DNA from: Thioclava indica
GTDB lineage: Bacteria; Pseudomonadota; Alphaproteobacteria; Rhodobacterales; Rhodobacteraceae
Direction of reading: 5' to 3'
DNA: 64,000 nucleotides
Assembly (NCBI RefSeq): GCF_000714545.1
Contig: NZ_AUNB01000011.1
Coordinates: forward strand, 22,356-86,355
Shown here: positions 52,611-61,184 of the stretch, piece after piece
How the letters are laid out: each line of letters starts with the position of its first letter
Position numbering within the stretch: the first letter of the stretch is position 1
Translations under genes and position numbers: made by a program
The notes under the pieces: model-generated
Database searches by the model: none
The model's input: only the letters and a program-made list of their open reading frames with translations
What the model was told of the DNA's origin: nothing

Positions 52611-54308
52611 TCACTTCACCAGATAGGGACGGCCACGCCGTGTCGAGGATTGGCGCGCGCCTTCATCCAAGGGGAAATCCCCCATCACCAGCGGCTGCAT
52701 CCCCTGATTTTTGAGGTTTTGCAGAAACTGGCCAAAGCCTGCGAGGTCCACCATTTGCGGCGCTTCAGTCAGGCGGCGGGTGCTGCGGGGGGAGATCTCG
52801 TCGATGATGGTTTGCAAGGGCTCCATCGGGTTTTCGATGAACTCGGCAATCGACCAGATCCGCACGCGCGCCTTCACATACATCGAGCGCAGGATATGCA
52901 GGTGCTCCAGCTCGCGTCTTTGCAGCCGCGCAGCTTCACGCCGGATCGTTGCGAAATTTTCATTCATCCGCGAGAGTGGCAGCGCCCAAGCGCCGGAAAT
53001 AACGGAAATCTGTGCGTTCGGGTCGGTTGCGGTGAACCAGTTATTGTCCTGATTGTCGCGGGGGCTGAACATGAAACACTGCCGTTCGCCGCGCGAATTC
53101 CAGATCACATTTGTCAGGAAAGCGCGCGGGTTGTAGTCACGCATGACCGCGCTATCGGTCAGGCAACCGTTGAACATCTCTTCGCCACCGGCAAATTCGG
53201 CACGTTCAGGCGCGAATAGATGGCCATGCACCCGCGCCCCGACATATTTTGCAAGCCAGCCGTCGAAATTTTCGAACAGGTCGGAAAACCCGTGGAATAT
53301 CGAATAGGGCGCCGAGGTCTTGCCGTTCTCATGGTCCTTCTTGGGAAAGCGGCTTTGCATGTATAGGCCCGGCCGCCCTTTGGTGCGCCGCTCGATGGAT
53401 TTTGAGAACAGCCGGTCGATCTTGGCAGGGTTCGGCTCCGCCATCACCGAGCTGCCATTTCCGGGCGCGAGGAAGGTCGAATAAAGACGATCCGCCTTGG
53501 GCCAGACCTTGCGCGCGACAAAGCAATCCGATCGGCGCAAAAGTTGCAAATGATCGTCGTAGAAAATATGCGGTTTGCCCTGAAAGTCGAACTTGGTCAG
53601 CGTCAGAGAGCGGCTTTCGACCGACGTCGCGTAAAGCCGCGTCAGCGTTTGAAAATAGCTCTCATCGGGGATCCAGACGCGCTTGAAGTAACGGTCATAC
53701 ACGTCGCGATCGGGATCTTGCAAAATCGCGCTCAGCGTCTGGCGCGTCAGGCACCACCATTGGCTGCCCAGATGGGGCACCATGCCATCAGGAATGCGCC
53801 GCTTGAACTTAACGCGACGCTGCAATTCGACATAGCGGTCAAACAAGCGACGCTGCTTTTTCCACGAGAACGGGAAGCGCAACGTAAAGCGCTCCATATC
53901 AATTCCACCGACGGTCCAACCGACCTCGGTCGTGGTCACGCTTTCGATGAAATCGGTATAGGGACGCGCCGCAAGATAGTCGGTCAACTCGCTGAGCGGG
54001 CGCAGTGGCAGGCACGAACCGGACGCCAGATAAACGTGCCGAACTTCGCGGTGGCGTTCCAACATCTGCTCGGATGCGGATTGCGCGGCGGCGACCAGAG
54101 ACCACGTTCCCCACTCGCATTTATAGCGGCGCGAGAACGAGATATCCTCAAGATCGGCAAGACTACGGCCCAAGGCGGAATAGTCATGCTCACTGACGCG
54201 CGCATCGACATGGATCACCACAGGCGCACCGCTGGTCGCCCAATAGCGCGCAACTTGCGCCGCGCGATCCAGCGCCGTGTGGCACATCATGATGAAACCG
54301 ACCGTCAC
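52611..54308 (-). CDS. GT14-like (core-2/I-branching type) glycosyltransferase, DUF5928-like
   Basis: A 565-residue protein. The N-terminal 270 residues look like a beta-1,6-N-acetylglucosaminyltransferase of the core-2/I-branching type: MTVGFIMMCHTALDRAAQVAR, VVIHVDARVSEHDY, the block YLASGSCLPLRPLSEL and PHLGSQWWCLTR, then VWIPDESYFQTL. The C-terminal half is a domain known mainly from Rhodobacterales with no assigned function. It has no membrane helix, so it is likely cytoplasmic or peripheral. The product cannot be named. It sits between a GT2 gene and the sulfotransferase. Confidence 0.75.
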   Translation of the reverse strand: MTVGFIMMCHTALDRAAQVARYWATSGAPVVIHVDARVSEHDYSALGRSLADLEDISFSRRYKCEWGTWSLVAAAQSASEQMLERHREVRHVYLASGSCLPLRPLSELTDYLAARPYTDFIESVTTTEVGWTVGGIDMERFTLRFPFSWKKQRRLFDRYVELQRRVKFKRRIPDGMVPHLGSQWWCLTRQTLSAILQDPDRDVYDRYFKRVWIPDESYFQTLTRLYATSVESRSLTLTKFDFQGKPHIFYDDHLQLLRRSDCFVARKVWPKADRLYSTFLAPGNGSSVMAEPNPAKIDRLFSKSIERRTKGRPGLYMQSRFPKKDHENGKTSAPYSIFHGFSDLFENFDGWLAKYVGARVHGHLFAPERAEFAGGEEMFNGCLTDSAVMRDYNPRAFLTNVIWNSRGERQCFMFSPRDNQDNNWFTATDPNAQISVISGAWALPLSRMNENFATIRREAARLQRRELEHLHILRSMYVKARVRIWSIAEFIENPMEPLQTIIDEISPRSTRRLTEAPQMVDLAGFGQFLQNLKNQGMQPLVMGDFPLDEGARQSSTRRGRPYLVK

Positions 54309-54320
54309 TTGCGCCGTCCC

Positions 54321-55331
54321 CTACGCCCAATTGCCCTTAGACATCAGCCCGAGAATTTCGAGCTGTCGCCAGTTGATATACTTTTCCGACCATTTACACC
54401 ACAAATCGGGTTGCTTGCCGATGGTTTGCGCATAGGCGCGATATTCCCGCGAGCCTGCGTAATGCTGGCCGCGATCCAGCTCTTCCTCGACCTTTTCGGT
54501 CAGAGGCGACAGGAATTTCGCATGCATCAAGCAGCCTGACACCATCTCACCGCCGCTGGTGTCGTAAGTGTGGTTCAAACCGCGCGGCAAAAGCGTGTGG
54601 GTCGAAGAGGTGTAGACGAACCCCCGCTCCCATTTCACCAGCGGAATTTTGTTCAGTGACGGCGCGGCTTTCGGCTCCTCGGCAAAGAAAACGCGCGCGC
54701 GCGGGCCACCCTGAATCCACAGATTGTGCATCTTCTGATTGCGCGAGATCATGTAATTGCCGGCGTCAAACCAACAGGCGCGCTCAAATGGGTTTTGCCC
54801 CTCGACGTAGGGCACCGCATCAATCGGGCCTTTGGGATACATATCGAGCAGCATCGCGGGAAAGGACCGGATGCCGTAAGTATCGAGCCAATCGGTCAGC
54901 GCATCGATCGGGCGGGTGTCGCTGAACGGGTAGACGAAGAACTCGTCAGGGTCGATCGTCAGCGTCCAATGCCCGGTGCCGTATTTGCGCAGCAGATGGT
55001 TGAGCCAATCCATCCCGAAGTTGGCCGCCTTATAGGACGCCCCGGTGACCCAAACCGAGCAATCCTCTTGCTCGGCCAGATAGTCGCGTGTCCCGTCATC
55101 CGAGCCATTGTCCACGAACAGGAAATGACGAATGCCCATGTTGCGGTAATAGCGCAGGAAATAGGGCAGGCGAATGCGTTCGTTGCGCAGCGTGACAAAG
55201 ACCAGAATATCGTCAGGAGCGATTTTTCCGGTGCGATCCGCAACAGCCCCGATTTCGCGTCTTTTGCGAAAGGCGCGAATCTGGCGAAATCTGCGCATTC
55301 GACGCAGTTGTATCAGCTCCCTCGATCCCAA
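54321..55331 (-). CDS. Glycosyltransferase family 2-like protein (copy A)
   Basis: A 336-residue GT-A fold glycosyltransferase of the Glyco_tranf_2_4 type. The nucleotide-sugar core shows ILVFVTLRNERIRLPYFLRY, FLFVDNGSDDGTRDYL and the metal-binding DPDEFFVYP. It is a close relative of the neighbouring gene at 55485; both share FGMDWLN, ALTDWLD, the block MLLDMYP and a C-terminal SGG or RGG region with H and K (LMHAKFLSP here). Substrate unknown. A 153-bp gap separates the two copies. Confidence 0.85.
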   Translation of the reverse strand: MGSRELIQLRRMRRFRQIRAFRKRREIGAVADRTGKIAPDDILVFVTLRNERIRLPYFLRYYRNMGIRHFLFVDNGSDDGTRDYLAEQEDCSVWVTGASYKAANFGMDWLNHLLRKYGTGHWTLTIDPDEFFVYPFSDTRPIDALTDWLDTYGIRSFPAMLLDMYPKGPIDAVPYVEGQNPFERACWFDAGNYMISRNQKMHNLWIQGGPRARVFFAEEPKAAPSLNKIPLVKWERGFVYTSSTHTLLPRGLNHTYDTSGGEMVSGCLMHAKFLSPLTEKVEEELDRGQHYAGSREYRAYAQTIGKQPDLWCKWSEKYINWRQLEILGLMSKGNWA

Positions 55332-55484
55332 AGCCTATCCCTTCTGCCGCACTCATGTCTTTTCGCCGAAATTGGTTTCCGGTCAGTTAATTGTTTCCCA
55401 TTTTGCACGTTATCCGCACATGCGTCATGAGAAAATCATGCCAAGATTACGCATAAGTTCCGCTTGCGTAAACTGCTGGCAGTA

Positions 55485-56504
55485 TTAGGTCCAGTCGCCA
55501 CGGCTCATCACGCCATGATCAACCAGACAGTCTGGCCCTGTATAGCGCGCCGAGTGATCACAAGACAGGTCCGGATCGCCGCTAATCGCATCATAATAGG
55601 CGTTGTAGCGGTCGCGATGGGTGAAATGCTCGCCCCGCTCTTTTTCCTCGCGCGCGCGTTGCAGGGCACCATCGAGAAACTTGGAGTGTAGCAAAGCTCC
55701 GGTTGGTAAGCCGCCGCGCGCATCAAACCCGCGATTGAGCGTGCGCGGCAGCACCACATGGGTCGAGCTGACATAGGCGTAGCGCCAATTCCATTTAACC
55801 AGCGGCACTTTATGCAGATGCGGGGCGTGGTCTGGGCGTTCGGTAAAAAACACCCGCTTACGCGGCCCACCCCGGATCGAGATATTGCCAAAACGCGGCT
55901 GATATTCCCAAGTATAGCCTTGGGTGTCAAACAGCGGCAAAGCCTGCGTCGGATCATCGCCCGTCGTCGAACGCGCGCTGGAAAGCGGCCCATCGGGATA
56001 CATATCCAGCATCATCGCGGCCATCGCCGGTGCACCGCGCGCATCCAGCCAATCGGTCAGTGCGGGCAGCGGCCGTGCCTCGCAATCAGGGTAAACCAGC
56101 AGCTCATCGGCATCGACAGTGACGCACCAGTGACCGCGCCCATAGCACATCAGCAGCCAGTTCAGCCAATCCATCCCAAAGCGCGCTTCGCGGTAACTGC
56201 GCTGCGTGCTCCAGAGCGAAACATCGGGCTGGGTGCGCAGCAACTCTACCGTGTCATCGGTGCTGTCATTCTCGACGATCAGAAAATGGCGCACGCCCAA
56301 TTGCCGGTAATGCTGCAGAAAATAGGGCAGGCGCTGCGCCTCGTTGCGCATGGTGGCGAATAGCAGAATGTCACCGCGCGCGATCTGGCCGGTTTGGTTC
56401 AACCGCGCGCGCAATCCATGGCGACTACGCAACGCACGCCACAACAATTGCCGCCGCTTGAGGCGCAACCGATAAGCCGCGCGCCAACCTGTGTCTTCGC
56501 TCAT
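55485..56504 (-). CDS. Glycosyltransferase family 2-like protein (copy B)
   Basis: A 339-residue paralogue of the adjacent downstream glycosyltransferase. Core motifs are ILLFATMRNEAQRLPYFLQH, FLIVENDSTDDTVELL and the DxD-like DADELLVYP. Start 56504 (MSEDTGWRAAYRL) is chosen because GAAAGGG precedes it and an earlier start would enter galE. It lies 19 bp after galE, within the galU-galE-glycosyltransferase run. The DPDEFF/DADELL difference between copies hints at different sugar donors. Confidence 0.85.
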   Translation of the reverse strand: MSEDTGWRAAYRLRLKRRQLLWRALRSRHGLRARLNQTGQIARGDILLFATMRNEAQRLPYFLQHYRQLGVRHFLIVENDSTDDTVELLRTQPDVSLWSTQRSYREARFGMDWLNWLLMCYGRGHWCVTVDADELLVYPDCEARPLPALTDWLDARGAPAMAAMMLDMYPDGPLSSARSTTGDDPTQALPLFDTQGYTWEYQPRFGNISIRGGPRKRVFFTERPDHAPHLHKVPLVKWNWRYAYVSSTHVVLPRTLNRGFDARGGLPTGALLHSKFLDGALQRAREEKERGEHFTHRDRYNAYYDAISGDPDLSCDHSARYTGPDCLVDHGVMSRGDWT

Positions 56505-56523
56505 ACCAGACCCTTTCAGGGGG

Positions 56524-57510
56524 TCAGTATTCATACTCTGGCGCTTGATGCCAGCGCCACGCATCCGCGATCATCGTCGCCATGTCCGAGCGTTGCGGTG
56601 CCCAGCCCAAATCGGACAGCGCGCGTCGCGAACCCGATACCAGCGAGGCCGCATCACCGGCACGGCGCTCACCCTCGACAATCGGCACATCGCGATTGGT
56701 TACGCTGCGCGAGGCGTCGATCACTTCGCGCACCGAAAATCCTTTGCCAGAGCCAAGACAGAACACGGCGTTGCCCTTATCCTGTTCCAGCCAGCGCAGC
56801 CCCAAAACATGCGCATCCACAAGATCGCAGACATGCACATAGTCACGCACGCAGGTGCCATCGGGCGTCGGGTAATCTGACCCAAACACCGTCAGTGCCG
56901 CCCGCTTGCCATCAATCGCGTCCAGCATCAGCGGAATCAGATGGGTTTCAGGCACATGCTGCTCGCCCACCTCGCCATCGGGATCAGCGCCTGCGACGTT
57001 GAAATAGCGAAAGATCACTGAGTGAAGCCCGTGGCTCGCCCCGAAATCGCGCAGCATATCCTCGATTGCGCGTTTCGAGCCGCCATAGGCGTTGATCGGG
57101 CGTTGCGGCGTGTCCTCGTTCAAAACGACGCCATCCTGATCGCCATAGGTCGCGCAAGTCGATGAAAAGACGAAATGTTTGCAATCTGCCGCAATCGTCG
57201 CCTCGATCAGGTTGAGGGCGTTATTGACGTTTTGCGACCAATATTTCGCCGGGTTCGACATCGACTCGCCGACAAGGCTGAGAGCGGCGAAATGCATCAC
57301 GGCGATGGGCTTATATTGCGTGAACACCTCATCAAGGCGCGCGCGATCCGCCAGATCACCCTCTTCAAGCGGGCCGTATTTGACCGCCTGTTTCCAGCCG
57401 GTCGAAAAATTGTCGAAACAAACCGGCACATAGCCTGCTTTGCTCAAGGCTTTGCAAGCATGCGCGCCGATATAGCCCGCACCCCCGGTGACCAGAACAT
57501 GCTTGGGCAT
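56524..57510 (-). CDS. galE: UDP-glucose 4-epimerase
   Basis: GalE interconverts UDP-glucose and UDP-galactose. The 328-residue SDR protein has the NAD-binding motif VTGGAGYIGAHACKAL, the catalytic SSTCATYG and the YGGSKRAIEDML active-site tyrosine/lysine, then GTCVRDYVHVCDLVDAH. It lies 2 bp after galU, so glucose-1-phosphate activation and epimerisation are coupled to supply the downstream glycosyltransferases. Confidence 0.96.
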   Translation of the reverse strand: MPKHVLVTGGAGYIGAHACKALSKAGYVPVCFDNFSTGWKQAVKYGPLEEGDLADRARLDEVFTQYKPIAVMHFAALSLVGESMSNPAKYWSQNVNNALNLIEATIAADCKHFVFSSTCATYGDQDGVVLNEDTPQRPINAYGGSKRAIEDMLRDFGASHGLHSVIFRYFNVAGADPDGEVGEQHVPETHLIPLMLDAIDGKRAALTVFGSDYPTPDGTCVRDYVHVCDLVDAHVLGLRWLEQDKGNAVFCLGSGKGFSVREVIDASRSVTNRDVPIVEGERRAGDAASLVSGSRRALSDLGWAPQRSDMATMIADAWRWHQAPEYEY

Positions 57511-57512
57511 CG

Positions 57513-58406
57513 CTACTCGGCCGCCTGACGCATCGACATCAGGTCAGTCAGATAGTCACTGAATTCGTCTTTCAGATCGGGGCGTTGCAGACCGAAGGCA
57601 ACCGTGGCCTGCAAGAAGCCCGCCTTGGTGCCGCAATCATACCGCTGGCCGCGGAAGCGATAGCCATAGACCGGGTTTCCATCAGAGATCTCTTGGGCGA
57701 TCGCATCGGTCAACTGAATCTCACCACCGGCACCGGATTTCAGCTTGTTCAGGTTCTGCATGATCTTCGGCGTCAGAATATAACGCCCGATCACAGCAAG
57801 GTTTGAGGGCGCATCTTCGGGGGCGGGCTTTTCGACCATGCCCTTAACCTTGACGGTCGCGCCATCTTCGCTTTCGCAATCCAATACGCCGTAAGACGAG
57901 GTTTTCTCGCGCGGGACTTCCATTGCAGCCACGATGTTGCCCCCGGTCTCGTCATAGGCCTCCATCATTTGCTGGAGGCAGGGCTTTTCGGCGGCGATCA
58001 CGTCATCGGTCAGGATGACGGCAAAGGGCTCGTTATGGACAAGGCGGCGCGCGCACCAAACAGCGTGGCCCAGACCCAGCGGCTTGTTCTGGCGTACATA
58101 GGCGATGGCGCCGGATTCCATATTCGTGGACTTCAGCTCTTGCAGCAGTTCATCTTTGTTTTTCTTGCGCAGAGCGGTTTCCAGCTCGGGCGCGTCATCA
58201 AAGTAATCCTCAAGCGCAGATTTCCCGCGCGAGGTCACGAAGATGAACTCTTTGATGCCCGCCGCGCGCGCCTCGTCGATTGCGTATTGAATGAGCGGAC
58301 GATCCACCAACGTCAAAATTTCTTTCGGGATCGATTTGGTTGCGGGCAAGAAGCGCGTTCCAAGGCCAGCAACCGGAAAGATCGCCTTCGTAACCTTGTT
58401 TTTCAT
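57513..58406 (-). CDS. galU: UTP-glucose-1-phosphate uridylyltransferase
   Basis: GalU makes UDP-glucose. The 297-residue protein has the nucleotidyltransferase signature FPVAGLGTRFLPATKSIPKE near the start, FAVILTDDVIAAEKPC and VEKPAPEDAPSNLAVIGRY. Start 58406 (MKNKVTKAIFPVAG) is set by match to the family; longer starts lack similarity. It heads the leftward galU-galE-glycosyltransferase-sulfotransferase region. Confidence 0.96.
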   Translation of the reverse strand: MKNKVTKAIFPVAGLGTRFLPATKSIPKEILTLVDRPLIQYAIDEARAAGIKEFIFVTSRGKSALEDYFDDAPELETALRKKNKDELLQELKSTNMESGAIAYVRQNKPLGLGHAVWCARRLVHNEPFAVILTDDVIAAEKPCLQQMMEAYDETGGNIVAAMEVPREKTSSYGVLDCESEDGATVKVKGMVEKPAPEDAPSNLAVIGRYILTPKIMQNLNKLKSGAGGEIQLTDAIAQEISDGNPVYGYRFRGQRYDCGTKAGFLQATVAFGLQRPDLKDEFSDYLTDLMSMRQAAE

Positions 58407-58480
58407 TGGGCACCTATAAGTTGAATCCGAGTGGCCGAAGCCAATTCTCAAAGCATTGTGGCGGTAATTGTCGCGGGTCA

Positions 58481-58514
58481 CAAGCATGCTGCACGAGTGT
58501 GCGCGGCATGCTTG
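58481..58514. repeat. Perfect 9-bp inverted repeat in the galU-kdsB gap
   Basis: CAAGCATGC (58481-58489) and GCATGCTTG (58506-58514) enclose 16 bp that can pair further (TGCAC and GTGTGC). It lies 75 bp upstream of galU and 86 bp downstream of kdsB. No T-tract follows on either strand, so it may be an operator or an RNA structure rather than a terminator. Confidence 0.55.
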
Positions 58515-58599
58515 CCGTTTATCGCCTATTTAAATGTCAGATGCGCGAATTCCGGTCATTTTCTGTGAAAATAGTCCAAGCGTTGCAGGTTCGACGCGA

Positions 58600-59400
58600 T
58601 CAGGGCAGTTTCATCTCCGCCATCATAGCCTGCAGGCGCGGCACATCGGAGGGGTTGTTCAACTCCCAGAACTGTCGCCCACGTGCCTCGACCTCGACGC
58701 ATAAAACTGCGCGCCCGTTTTCCAGAAAACGTAACTGTTCCAGACCTTCCAGCTCTTCAAGCGGCCCAACGTGCCATTCGGGATATTGCGCTAGAATATC
58801 GGGGCGATAGGCGTAGACGCCAACGTGATGAAACACGGGGGTCGGGTCGTGGGGCAGGTAGCTTCCAGCGGTGTAGGGAATCACCTCCTTGGAAAAATAG
58901 AGACCCCGGTTGCCCGCCCCGAACACCGCCGTGGTGCCGCCGACGCGACCGTGATGGCGATCTTCGCGCAGACTGGCGAGCATCTCGCCCTCGCAGCGCA
59001 ACACCGGGGTGGCCAGCTCGGCCCAAGCGTTTGCGCGCAGCCCGGCCACCAGATCTTCGATGAACCATGCGGGGGTCAGCGGCGCATCGCCCTGCAAATT
59101 GACCACGATCTCGTAAGTATCGCCCAGCTTCGCCGCCGCCTCGGCGCAGCGCTCGGTCCCGTTGCGGCAGTTTTCCGAGGTCATCACGACCTCGGCCCCA
59201 AAAGCCTGCGCGGCGTCGCGAATGCGCGCATCATCTGTCGCCACGACGACGCGATCCACGCCCGTCACGTCCATCGCGGCCTCCCAGCTACGCTGGATCA
59301 GGGTCTTGGCGGTGCCCGTCGCACCAGTCAGTTCGACCAGCGGCTTGCCGGGATAGCGGCTTGACGCATAGCGCGCCGGAATAACGATCAGAACGGACAT
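58600..59400 (-). CDS. kdsB: 3-deoxy-manno-octulosonate cytidylyltransferase
   Basis: KdsB activates KDO as CMP-KDO for lipopolysaccharide. The 266-residue protein has the opening IVIPARYASSRYPGKPL, the block VVVATDDARI and the CTP-binding NLQGDAPL. It is slightly longer than the E. coli enzyme (248). It overlaps the cysQ stop by 1 nt and lies 194 bp from galU. Together with kdsD at 46982 it supplies the KDO pathway. Confidence 0.94.
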   Translation of the reverse strand: MSVLIVIPARYASSRYPGKPLVELTGATGTAKTLIQRSWEAAMDVTGVDRVVVATDDARIRDAAQAFGAEVVMTSENCRNGTERCAEAAAKLGDTYEIVVNLQGDAPLTPAWFIEDLVAGLRANAWAELATPVLRCEGEMLASLREDRHHGRVGGTTAVFGAGNRGLYFSKEVIPYTAGSYLPHDPTPVFHHVGVYAYRPDILAQYPEWHVGPLEELEGLEQLRFLENGRAVLCVEVEARGRQFWELNNPSDVPRLQAMMAEMKLP

Positions 59401-60197
59401 TATTTCACCAATAGAACGCCAGGAGCATAGGCGATGAAGAACGGGTTTTCGAAGCCGGCTTTGCCGTAGGTGAAGGGGGTATGATCGTCAAAGCGTACCA
59501 CTTGGCCCCCCGCGCCGCGCAACACCGCATCGCCCGCTGCGGTATCCCATTCCATCGTGCGACCAAGGCGCGGATAGAGATCCGCCTCTCCGGTGGCGAC
59601 CAGACAGAATTTCAACGACGAGCCCGCCGATTTCAGGTCTGCCACCGCATATTGCCCGATATAGTCATCGGTGGCCTGATCGCGATGCGATTTTGACGCG
59701 ACAACCATCAGCGCGCGATTGTCAGGCACCGAAACCGAGATCGGCTCTTGCTTGCCCGGCGTTGCCTTGTCGAAATCCGGCCCGGTTTCCTCAATCGAGC
59801 GACCATCGGGCAGCGTGTAAAACAATCGCCCCTTCGCGGGCGCATAGACGATGCCGCGCAACGGCTTGCCGTCCTCGACATAGGCGATGTTGACGGTGAA
59901 ATCGCCGCGACGTTTGACGAATTCCTTTGTGCCATCAAGGGGATCAACGATCAGGAATGTCGAAACCGACTGCGCGTGCGAGGCCGCCTGTTCTTCGGTG
60001 ACCAGCGCCATGTCGGGAAATTCCGCGCGCAATCCGGCTGAAATCAACGCATCTGCTGCCTCATCGGCCTCGGTGACCGGCGAGTTGTCAGACTTAGATT
60101 TCACCTCAAATTCGGGCGCATTGTAGATTTCCATGATCTTGTCGCCCGCTTCGAGTGCCAAGCGGCGCATCACGCGTGTCAGATGTTCGAAATCCAT
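59400..60197 (-). CDS. cysQ: 3'(2'),5'-bisphosphate nucleotidase CysQ
   Basis: CysQ hydrolyses PAP, the by-product of PAPS-dependent sulfate transfer, to AMP. The 265-residue inositol-monophosphatase-fold protein has the metal-binding block LIVDPLDGTKEFVKRRGDF and the C-terminal MEWDTAAGDAVLRGAGG. Start 60197 (MDFEHLTRVMRRL) fits family length. Its place near a sulfotransferase gene fits PAP removal during glycan sulfation, though kdsB-cysQ pairing is common anyway. Confidence 0.94.
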   Translation of the reverse strand: MDFEHLTRVMRRLALEAGDKIMEIYNAPEFEVKSKSDNSPVTEADEAADALISAGLRAEFPDMALVTEEQAASHAQSVSTFLIVDPLDGTKEFVKRRGDFTVNIAYVEDGKPLRGIVYAPAKGRLFYTLPDGRSIEETGPDFDKATPGKQEPISVSVPDNRALMVVASKSHRDQATDDYIGQYAVADLKSAGSSLKFCLVATGEADLYPRLGRTMEWDTAAGDAVLRGAGGQVVRFDDHTPFTYGKAGFENPFFIAYAPGVLLVK

Positions 60198-60325
60198 CAC
60201 ATCTCCGTTTCGGCCCAATTCTGGCCCAATTGCTATGGTTATCCACCTCCCTTATGATGCGCGGTCAAGGGAACGACAAGGTTTCTAGCTTAGAGTGTCG
60301 GCGCAGGCAGCCAGGATGGCAGAAC

Positions 60326-61147
60326 ATGTTTAAGGCAGATCGCAGCAATTCCACGATCGGATCGACCTTCAGCCTGCTGGAGCTGATTTATCATGCGACC
60401 GTGCGGCATCTGCGTAAGTCGCATGGCAATGCGCTGCTTGGGTTGCTTATGAATATGTTCCAGACCGTGCTTTTGGTCATCACGTTTTACATCATGTTTG
60501 GCGTTTTGGGGCTGCGCGGCAACGCGATTCGCGGGGATTTCCTGCTTTATGTCATGAGCGGGATTTTCCTGTTCATGACGCATACCAAGGCCATGGGTGC
60601 GGTGTTCGGGGCTGAAGGGCCGACCTCGGCCATGATGAAACACGCGCCAATGACGACCGCGATCTCTATTTCCTCCGCCGCGCTGGGCTCGCTTTATATC
60701 CAGTTGTTGTCGATGTTCGTGGTGCTGTTCATCTATCATGTCGCCTTTCACCCGATTGAAATTTACAATTGGGTCGGCGCGATGGCGATGGTGTTGCTGT
60801 CATGGTTTACGGGCGCGGCCATCGGATTGGTCTTACTTGCGGCAAAACCATGGGCCCCTGACGTCGTTAGCATTGTTCATCAGGTCTATTCGCGCGCGAA
60901 TATGATCGCCTCTGGCAAGATGTTCCTTGCGAATAATCTGCCGCACAAGATGCTGGTGCTGTTTGACTGGAATCCGCTGTTTCACACGATTGATCAGGCG
61001 CGCGGCTATGTTTTCATCAACTACAACCCGCATTTCTCGAACTGGGAATACCCGCTGTATCTGGGTTTGGCCCTAGTGATGATCGGTTTGATGGGTGAGT
61101 TCTACACGCGCCAATATGCTTCGCTAAGCTGGGGTGCGAAACGCTAA
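60326..61147 (+). CDS. ABC-2 type polysaccharide export permease (KpsM-like)
   Basis: A 273-residue ABC-2 permease of the KpsM/RkpT type. The N-terminal cytoplasmic helix (SLLELIYHATVRHLRKSHGN) is followed by about six membrane helices, including LLMNMFQTVLLVITFYIMFGV and the C-terminal YPLYLGLALVMIGLMGEF. Such permeases export capsule or O-antigen with an ATPase (KpsT), but no ATPase gene is adjacent in the window. Start 60326 (MFKADRSNS) follows CAGGA at moderate spacing. It is divergent from cysQ. Confidence 0.85.
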   Translation: MFKADRSNSTIGSTFSLLELIYHATVRHLRKSHGNALLGLLMNMFQTVLLVITFYIMFGVLGLRGNAIRGDFLLYVMSGIFLFMTHTKAMGAVFGAEGPTSAMMKHAPMTTAISISSAALGSLYIQLLSMFVVLFIYHVAFHPIEIYNWVGAMAMVLLSWFTGAAIGLVLLAAKPWAPDVVSIVHQVYSRANMIASGKMFLANNLPHKMLVLFDWNPLFHTIDQARGYVFINYNPHFSNWEYPLYLGLALVMIGLMGEFYTRQYASLSWGAKR

Positions 61148-61184
61148 GGCTTATCGCGGAATGCCTTGAGCTATCCGTGGTTTC

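Noticed and set aside
55332..55484. A sigma-54 promoter (TTGGCATG) upstream of glycosyltransferase copy A
   Set aside because: The GC dinucleotide at the required spacing is missing.
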